Source of the DNA: a virus
Direction: 5' to 3' (one strand)
Length of the DNA stretch: 27,276 nt
Virus record (IMG/VR): IMGVR_UViG_3300046167_000378
Span: 1 to 27,276 of that record
The position numbers and the translations under genes are program-made. Positions 21,380 to 27,276 of this stretch are shown in pieces. The notes beneath the pieces were generated by a model. That model did not search any database and was not told the origin of the DNA. It saw only the letters and a program-made list of their open reading frames with translations. Each line of letters begins with the position of its first letter. Position 1 is the stretch's first letter.

Positions 21380-22692
21380 TGTCAACTCAACCAATTAACA
21401 CACCCCCAGTAGTAGACCCGAATGCCCCCGGTTTACTTGAGGGGCTTCTACCCACAGCTATAACAGGTGCAGCCGGGGCAGCTATGGCTTCCGATATTAG
21501 CAGCACTGGAGCTAACTTGAATGACGAGCTTCAGATCATGGCTGATGGAGCTAGGGATGAAACAGGCTTTAAAGGGTACTCTGTAAAAACAGGACTCAGT
21601 GGCACCCCAGCCACCATTGGTACAGACGGTAGCCTTACCTCTGCTGTAGGCCCTGATGCGGCTTTACGAGCTGCGGGTACGGGAGCTATCGCTGGTGGTC
21701 AAGCTGGTATGCAGGACGCTATGGCTGGACTGTCTGGTGCTGCTACTAACGCTAACGCGGGTAGGTTTGACACCGCAATGGGCAACGCTGCGGCGATGAA
21801 CGCTTACTCATCTAATAACGCTAACTTCGATGGCGCTGGTGGTATGATGCAGGGCGCTATGCAAGGGCTGGCAGGTCAGCAAGCTGGAGCCTTAGGCGCT
21901 TCACAGCAGGCCATGAACAACAGTATGCAGGATAACGCAGCCCGAGAGCAAGAGATATATAACCGTATGATGGCTGCCCAACAGCCGGGTATGGATAGAG
22001 CAAGGGCTGGAATGGAAGCTCGTGCTCAAGCACAGGGCCGAGGCGGTATTTCAGGCTCCCAGTACGGTGGTTCGGGTGAGCAGTTTGCTCAGTCAAGGGC
22101 TGAAGCAGAAGCTAGAAACTCAGCCATGCTAAGTGCTATGGGCCAGAGCCAGAGTGAAATGATGAACCAAGGCAACCTAGCCAACATGTACGGTCAGATG
22201 GGCCAGAGTGCTGCTGGTATGCAGGGTAACCTCGGCAACATGTACGGTAATCTAGGTGCTCAGAATGCACAGATCGGCCAAGGGGCTACTGCACTGGCTT
22301 ACCAAGGTGCTAACCAGCTCCAGAACGCAGGTATCCAGAACGCTCAACTTGGACAGAGTGCCTACGGTCAAATGGGAAGCATTGGCTCTGGTATGATGAA
22401 TGCTGGTACTAACGCCTACAACGCACAGTACGGTGATATGAACGCAGAGCTAGGCTACTTAGGTGCTGGTGCAACTAACTCCGATATGGCTCAAACTGGA
22501 CAGATCACTGGAGCTAACCTCGGTTCGCAGCTTGACCTTGGTGGAGCACAGATAGAAATGAACGCCAACAAAGCAGCCTCTGAACTGTACGGTAACATGT
22601 TCGGAGCTATGGCCGCCCCACTAGGGAATCTAGGGGCTGACATGGATGACGCAGGTGGTTTCATGAAATGGCTCGAAGGGTTAGGAGGATAA
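21379..22692 (+). CDS. Gly/Ala/Met/Gln-rich internal virion (ejection) protein
   Basis: The 437-aa product starts at a TAATG overlap. After a Pro-rich lead and a Gly/Ala hydrophobic patch (LPTAITGAAGAAMASD), residues ~95-430 are low-complexity and dominated by Gly, Ala, Met, Asn and Gln. The middle contains QQPGMDRARAGMEARAQAQG and ISGSQYGGSGEQFAQS, a pattern seen in proteins encoded just before the long ejection proteins of podophages. Repeated NLGNMYG and GQ(M/S)... motifs (residues ~265-300) suggest helical repeats. It is likely expelled with DNA to build a conduit. Function is inferred from composition and order. Confidence 0.6.
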   Translation: MSTQPINTPPVVDPNAPGLLEGLLPTAITGAAGAAMASDISSTGANLNDELQIMADGARDETGFKGYSVKTGLSGTPATIGTDGSLTSAVGPDAALRAAGTGAIAGGQAGMQDAMAGLSGAATNANAGRFDTAMGNAAAMNAYSSNNANFDGAGGMMQGAMQGLAGQQAGALGASQQAMNNSMQDNAAREQEIYNRMMAAQQPGMDRARAGMEARAQAQGRGGISGSQYGGSGEQFAQSRAEAEARNSAMLSAMGQSQSEMMNQGNLANMYGQMGQSAAGMQGNLGNMYGNLGAQNAQIGQGATALAYQGANQLQNAGIQNAQLGQSAYGQMGSIGSGMMNAGTNAYNAQYGDMNAELGYLGAGATNSDMAQTGQITGANLGSQLDLGGAQIEMNANKAASELYGNMFGAMAAPLGNLGADMDDAGGFMKWLEGLGG

Positions 22693-22693
22693 C

Positions 22694-24250
22694 ATGGCAG
22701 GATCAGCGATAAATTTAGGTGGTATGCTCTCTCAGATGGGTAATAGCATGGGTAGCATGGGGCAGACTGTAGGTCAGGGTATGTTCCAACCTATGCTTGA
22801 CAGACAGGTAATGGAAAAGAAGCAGGAGATGATTCTGGAATCTGAGGCTCGGGCAGAGCGCCGTCAGGTAGAAGGAGAGAAACGCCGTAATACGTTGGCT
22901 CTAGAGTCACAAGTGGCTGCCGAACAAAGAAGAGAGGCAACTGCTGAGAGAGCAAGACTAGAGCAACTAGGTCGAGATCAGGCGAAGGTAGGAGCAATGC
23001 AAGGGCCAAGCATGGCGGCGGCTACTGCTATTGATAACGATGACCCCGTTGCATTACGGGCTGCTATTGAGAGCATGACGGAGGTAGGGCTTCAGTACCC
23101 CTCTACAGGTGCCTCCGAAGAAGCAGCTAGGTTACAGGGGCTGTTAGGCGATGTTCGAGGCAAATCGGCCATGAACGAGCTGAAGAAGATTGACAGAGTA
23201 TTGAACAACAAAGAAGCTACTGCTGCACTCCCTGAGAGCGAAAAACTTGCTATGCAAGAGCGCAAGTCTGCTCTGCTGTCTGACGGTGAAGTTAATACCC
23301 TATACGGCACGTACAATGCTGCGCTAGACAAACAAACCGATGAGACTATTAAGCGAAAGATTGAGCTGCGTAAAAAGGAGGCAGAGGCGAGGGAGTTAGA
23401 GACTACCACAGCGGTCAATAACTATGCTACTGCCGTGATAGCAGGCAACGCTCCATTGGCTAATGTTCCAGCGGAATACAAAGCGGGGGTCACTAAAGCC
23501 GTAAAGATGCACAAAGAGAACGAGGTGGCAATGGCTGAGATAACCGACCACACTCAGCCTCTCAGTAAAGAGGTGGTTGATTGGGCAGCTAACGACCCTA
23601 ACGTAAGTAAGATCGTCTCATCCTTGGCTCAGTCGATTCAAGACGGTACAGTGCTTAATCCTATTAGCGCACGTAAACAGATAGCCAAGGCCTATGGAGA
23701 ACATAACTCCTACCAGAGAGACCTGAAGAGAAAATCCGCTGAGAACGCGTCCAAACTAGCTTCAGTGATTCGAGTTGAGGAGACTCTAAAGCACAGCGAA
23801 TCATGGGGATTAGGCGTTGACGTACTGGAGGAGTTACAAGAGGTTGATGTAGCGGATAGGAAGGACGATCCTCTGTGGAATATGATGGCTCAGATATCAG
23901 AGGCTAACCCTAACCTATCAGGCCGTAAGTTGGCAGAGAAGTTAATAGCAGCACGACCCAAAGACTCAGGTAAGTTCGAAGAGAAATCTATTGACCTTAG
24001 CGCAGGTGAGAAGATTGTTAGTGCTAGTATGCAATTACCAAAAGTACAGGCTTGGAGAGAGAAGAACCCTGAGGTGTATAACGCTTTGGAGGCAGAGATT
24101 GCCAAAGAGGCTTCTCAGTTCGTGCAACACAGGAAGGCAATGGAAGCCGGTAAACAGACAGGGCGTAATGACGAGGACTATTCTAAGCCATTCGCTGAAT
24201 CTAAAGCGTTGCGTAGGATATTACTGAGCTACAACTTAGACAAGGTATAA
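22694..24250 (+). CDS. Coiled-coil internal virion (ejection) protein
   Basis: GGAGG lies nine bases before ATG 22694. The 518-aa product has a Gly/Met-rich start (GGMLSQMGNSMGSMGQTVGQ). A long Glu/Arg/Gln coiled coil follows at about residues 28-105 (KKQEMILESEARAERRQVEG), and mostly helical charged sequence runs to the end. No enzyme motif was seen. The second position of three large C-terminal virion genes corresponds to P22 gp20/gp16 and T7 gp15 in gene order, which form the trans-envelope channel. The assignment rests on position and helical character. Confidence 0.6.
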   Translation: MAGSAINLGGMLSQMGNSMGSMGQTVGQGMFQPMLDRQVMEKKQEMILESEARAERRQVEGEKRRNTLALESQVAAEQRREATAERARLEQLGRDQAKVGAMQGPSMAAATAIDNDDPVALRAAIESMTEVGLQYPSTGASEEAARLQGLLGDVRGKSAMNELKKIDRVLNNKEATAALPESEKLAMQERKSALLSDGEVNTLYGTYNAALDKQTDETIKRKIELRKKEAEARELETTTAVNNYATAVIAGNAPLANVPAEYKAGVTKAVKMHKENEVAMAEITDHTQPLSKEVVDWAANDPNVSKIVSSLAQSIQDGTVLNPISARKQIAKAYGEHNSYQRDLKRKSAENASKLASVIRVEETLKHSESWGLGVDVLEELQEVDVADRKDDPLWNMMAQISEANPNLSGRKLAEKLIAARPKDSGKFEEKSIDLSAGEKIVSASMQLPKVQAWREKNPEVYNALEAEIAKEASQFVQHRKAMEAGKQTGRNDEDYSKPFAESKALRRILLSYNLDKV

Positions 24251-24256
24251 TTAGTT

Positions 24257-27055
24257 ATGAGTTTGATGGATGATATGTTGGCTGGGCTGGCTGAGGCTGA
24301 GGGTGGGCAGGTAGAGGAGGCCTCTGAAGGGCCATCCCTTGCTGACCAAATCATAGCCAACATGGATGACAGTATACTGGAAAGGGCAGAGCCTTTTGCT
24401 GCCCGAGAAGGCCAGACTGCTAGAGGTCTAGGTAGGCTGGCGCTTAAAGGTGCTACGTTTGGTGTGTCTGACATAGTAGGCAAGTCTAACGATATAGAGA
24501 AATGGGCTAGAGGTCAAGCAGATACCCAGAGAGCGCAGACTGAGTACCCTGTAGGGAGTATAGCTGCTGAGATCGCAGGCAGTTTGCCTACCTCTCTGGG
24601 CCTAGGCGGTGCATTGGCTAAGGTTGGTGTTAAGAGTGCTGCTGCTGTAGGTGGTATAGAAGGTGCTGCCTACGGTTTGGGTACTGAAGGGGTTGAAGGA
24701 GGTTTGATAGGAGGGGTTGCTGGTTTTGCTGGAGGCAAGGCTATAGACGCACTCGTAGGTAAGATGGCCTCTGCTGCTTCTAAAGGGGAGAAATACACTC
24801 CTACTGCTGCTGAGAAGAAGATGGCTATGGATGGCAATGCTGATAACATCACCGATGAGGAGTTGTTTGAAGAACTAACTCAAGCCAACAAGCGTGAGAT
24901 GATTAAGAACAACCGCCGCAGGTACGACGAGGCTGAGGAAATAGACGCTAGGATAGACAAGCATAAGGACTATGTAGGGCCTCCTACTTTCAAGGTTACA
25001 GATGATCTGACACCACCAACAGCTAACGATGGTTTCAGTATCGCAGATGCTTGGAAGTATGCTGAAGACGTGTACGGCATCACTAACAGGAACATTACTG
25101 ACATCATAAGAAAAGGTGGTGGTCTGAAGATATCTGATGATGTTACATCTGCCTACAAACCTACCGTTATGGAAGTGTTAGAGCTAGACAAGATGTTCAC
25201 TAAGTCTGGGTCTGTTGCTCCACCTCCCGGACAGATCATGCAGTGGTACGAGAAGACCTTCCTTCCTGTTGTCGATGTGGTACGCAAGTACTACGACCCT
25301 AAGGTAGCAGCACAGCTTGACAAGTCATACGATACAACCACACGCAGGAACGCTTTCTTCACAGATACTTTGATGAAGCCTATGGAGAATGTCTTCGAGT
25401 ATGTGAACAACAACGTAGCAGCTAAGAAGCTCTTGCTTGATTTGCACGAAACTGGAGATGTAGGGTTTAGAGAGTTCCGTCTGGCTATCGCTAAAGACTT
25501 AGGCAAGAAAGACCTTAGGGCTTTTGATAAGTTCTGGAAGTACACGTCAGAGAGGAACGAGCAAGCTCGTAAGAGTCTGTTCATAGATGATGGTGCTGGC
25601 TGGGATGAGCTGTACATTCACACGCAGAAGCGCAGCCAACAAGCGAAGGGAGAAGGTAATCCTTTTGAGACAGACATGTGGCGACCTAAGTACGACAAGG
25701 TAGACTCTCTGCGTACTCGTACACGTGAGCTAACAAAAGACATGACAGACGAAGAGATACTCGACTATGAGAACCCTTTGCTGTCACACTCCAAGTACGT
25801 CACAGACCAAGAGAACATGTTGCAGATGACAGAGAACTTCGGTCTACGCCCTAGTATAGCTACTGGAGGCACAGAGAACGATCTGTACCAAGCAATTGCC
25901 AAGCGTCTACGAAACGATGGCTGGGGGAAGAAGGAAGCAAACGAAGCTGCTGGCTTGATGCTCACTACTTACCAAGGCAGTAAGAAGGCACCACCACCTG
26001 CTGTACGTGCGTTTATGAACCTATCCTATGCTGGTACGCTGGCTCAGTTCCGTAGTGCTGTACTGAACACACACGACATCGCGGTTAGTATGGTAAACAA
26101 CGGTGTACGACCTACCATGAAGGCTATCTTAAGTAATATGGACGGTGAGTTTGGTAAACGTGTACGCGACATGCTTGGTGATCAGAACTTCGGTGAGTTC
26201 ATAAGGGACTACGATAGGTTCACTAACGGTGAGACATGGCTTGATAAGACAGGCATGTACACACGTAAGTTTAGTGACGGTGCTATGCTTGTCTCTGGTT
26301 TCAGGGCTATGGATGAACTGGGTAAGGGAGTTGTACTGAGGGCTTCAGTGGAGAACTACAGAGCACTTGCCAAGGCAGGGAAGTTTCTAGAGGAGACTCA
26401 AGACTTCTTGCTAGACCCCGGCATGGCTACTAAAGTAAACCGTTACCTTAAGTCTGGTGTCCCTGTTAAAGAGATGCCGCTAGATGTTGCTGAGGTGATT
26501 GAAGACCTTGCTTTCGCAAAGCTAGGAGAGCAGCAGTTGATTAACGCAGCAGGTCGCCCACTGGGATACCTCTCGAACCCTTTGTTCCGTCCAGCTTACG
26601 CTATGACAGGTTTTGCTATCAAGCAGCAGGCTATGCTTCGTAAGAACGTACTGGATAAGATCAAGGCTGGGAAGCCAACAGAAGCAGCAGCATACGCAGC
26701 TAAGTATGTGGCCTATGCAGGTATGGGTTATGGTTTCATTAACGAAACACGTAACGCTATCTTCAAGGGAGATGACTTTGAGCCAGCAGATATCTTACTG
26801 GGAACGCTAGATCAGGTAGCAGCAGCAATATCTCTGAACAGGCTAGGCGATGAATACTCGCGTCAAATGTTCGAAGCTAACCCTGTTGAATTCCTTATGA
26901 CTTCATTCCTCCCTCCGGGCGGTATGGTTGAAGGTATGGGTCGTGCTTTGACAGGTGACATAGGTAAGTTCATAGAACGTGTACCAGCAGTAGGCGGGCC
27001 ACTCAAGGCCGCAGGATGGACAGACATAAAGATAGGTGATGACGATGACGACTAA
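24257..27055 (+). CDS. Large internal virion (ejection) protein, 932 aa
   Basis: ATG 24257 follows the previous gene by six bases, with a weak binding site (AAGG). Residues ~95-180 are a Gly/Ala zipper region (IAAEIAGSLPTSLGLGGALA and VGGIEGAAYGLG) suited to membrane insertion, after a short acidic N-terminus. The rest is mainly helical (DRFTNGETWLDKTGMYTRKF), with no lysozyme motif; the muralytic activity may instead sit in the 3045-3617 protein. It ends in an Asp run (IGDDDDD). As the longest and last of three, it fits the T7 gp16-like or P22-like ejectosome component that crosses the inner membrane. The identity is inferred from size, order and hydrophobic patch. Confidence 0.65.
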   Translation: MSLMDDMLAGLAEAEGGQVEEASEGPSLADQIIANMDDSILERAEPFAAREGQTARGLGRLALKGATFGVSDIVGKSNDIEKWARGQADTQRAQTEYPVGSIAAEIAGSLPTSLGLGGALAKVGVKSAAAVGGIEGAAYGLGTEGVEGGLIGGVAGFAGGKAIDALVGKMASAASKGEKYTPTAAEKKMAMDGNADNITDEELFEELTQANKREMIKNNRRRYDEAEEIDARIDKHKDYVGPPTFKVTDDLTPPTANDGFSIADAWKYAEDVYGITNRNITDIIRKGGGLKISDDVTSAYKPTVMEVLELDKMFTKSGSVAPPPGQIMQWYEKTFLPVVDVVRKYYDPKVAAQLDKSYDTTTRRNAFFTDTLMKPMENVFEYVNNNVAAKKLLLDLHETGDVGFREFRLAIAKDLGKKDLRAFDKFWKYTSERNEQARKSLFIDDGAGWDELYIHTQKRSQQAKGEGNPFETDMWRPKYDKVDSLRTRTRELTKDMTDEEILDYENPLLSHSKYVTDQENMLQMTENFGLRPSIATGGTENDLYQAIAKRLRNDGWGKKEANEAAGLMLTTYQGSKKAPPPAVRAFMNLSYAGTLAQFRSAVLNTHDIAVSMVNNGVRPTMKAILSNMDGEFGKRVRDMLGDQNFGEFIRDYDRFTNGETWLDKTGMYTRKFSDGAMLVSGFRAMDELGKGVVLRASVENYRALAKAGKFLEETQDFLLDPGMATKVNRYLKSGVPVKEMPLDVAEVIEDLAFAKLGEQQLINAAGRPLGYLSNPLFRPAYAMTGFAIKQQAMLRKNVLDKIKAGKPTEAAAYAAKYVAYAGMGYGFINETRNAIFKGDDFEPADILLGTLDQVAAAISLNRLGDEYSRQMFEANPVEFLMTSFLPPGGMVEGMGRALTGDIGKFIERVPAVGGPLKAAGWTDIKIGDDDDD

Positions 27056-27276
27056 GAAGAGAGCACCCTTAACAGCTAAAGGTAAAGCAACTAAGGCAAG
27101 GCTGCAAAAGAAATACAATGCAACACCTAAGGCTAAGAAGAAAAGAGCCGAGGACAACAAAGCCCGTAAAGCCCTTGGACTAAAGAAAGGGGACACACGA
27201 GACGCATCACGAACTACAGGGGGTGGATTCAAGGCAGAGTCTCGCTCATCTAATCGTAGTCGTGGTGGGGAAAGTA
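27039..27276 (+). CDS. Small lysine-rich phage protein, cut by the right edge
   Basis: ATG 27039 (or in-frame ATG 27045) lies inside the end of the 932-aa gene in another frame, with AGGTG just upstream. Seventy-nine codons are open to the window edge. The product is very basic (TTKKRAPLTAKGKATKARLQ). It follows the YN-(A/S)-(T/S)P...KKRRAE.NKAR....G.KKGD pattern of a small protein common near the end of podophage late operons. In that family a D-H pair usually follows KKGDG; here it reads KKGDTRDASRTTGGG, so the metal-binding-like residues appear to be lost. The role is unknown. Confidence 0.65.
   Translation, partial: MTMTTKKRAPLTAKGKATKARLQKKYNATPKAKKKRAEDNKARKALGLKKGDTRDASRTTGGGFKAESRSSNRSRGGES

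Noticed and set aside
24257-27055. Tape-measure protein of a long-tailed phage, from its length
   Set aside because: No major tail, tail assembly chaperone or baseplate genes nearby; the order adaptor, nozzle, three large internal proteins fits a short-tailed virion.
26903-27232. 109-aa minus-strand hydrophobic ORF
   Set aside because: Lies opposite the end of the 932-aa gene and the lysine-rich gene; hydrophobicity is the complement of Lys/Asp codons.

Overview
The window reads as part of a tailed double-stranded DNA phage genome. The gene content (terminase, a large portal, scaffold plus HK97-type coat, a T7 gp11/P22 gp4-like adaptor, a P22 gp10-like nozzle protein and three long ejection-type proteins, with no tape-measure, sheath or tail-tube genes) suggests a short-tailed podovirus-like virion. 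Collagen-like and S74-chaperone fibres and Fur-box-like DNA make a gammaproteobacterial, possibly marine or aquatic, host plausible; that host assignment is inference. No integrase, transposase, CRISPR, tRNA or rRNA was seen.

Layout. (1) Bases 1-2701 are the strand-switch region. Two minus-strand genes of unknown function (one cut by the left edge, one at 1132-1974) are separated and flanked by two unusually long non-coding tracts (472-1131 and 1975-2701). These tracts are full of repeats: a 30-bp element present four times, three of them 62-63 bp apart; Fur-box-like motifs; a 19-bp iteron-like array; several perfect inverted repeats; and runs of 5-7 G on one strand. A clear sigma70-type promoter at 2508-2536 faces right. 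(2) Bases 2702-6888 hold the packaging genes: a small-terminase candidate, a probable muralytic protein, the large terminase and the portal, tightly overlapped. (3) Bases 6842-12398 hold a fibre region: three collagen-like proteins in succession, a small exported protein, an S74 fibre, a short structural protein and a DUF4376-like protein. (4) Bases 12391-13393 hold four small unknown genes ending in a terminator. (5) Scaffold and major capsid protein (13451-15193) are bracketed by two hairpin terminators. (6) A second S74 fibre plus short structural protein (15305-17064) repeats the order of the first pair. (7) Bases 17064-27055 encode virion proteins: a 466-aa protein and an acidic 213-aa ORF (possibly joined by frameshifting), the adaptor, the nozzle protein and three ejection-type internal proteins. 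(8) A small lysine-rich gene runs off the right edge.

How it works together. All plus-strand genes are packed head to tail with ATGA/TAATG overlaps, as expected of a late virion-building operon read from the 2508-2536 promoter and possibly from unrecognised phage promoters. The divergent minus-strand genes are probably the right end of an early or middle block. The repeats between the two arms are candidate control elements for the early/late switch, and possibly a replication or packaging site. No complete undescribed defence or mobile system was recognised. The most unusual material is the regulatory DNA at 740-1045 and 1975-2700, the possible gene split at 18421-18464, and the duplicated fibre cassette.
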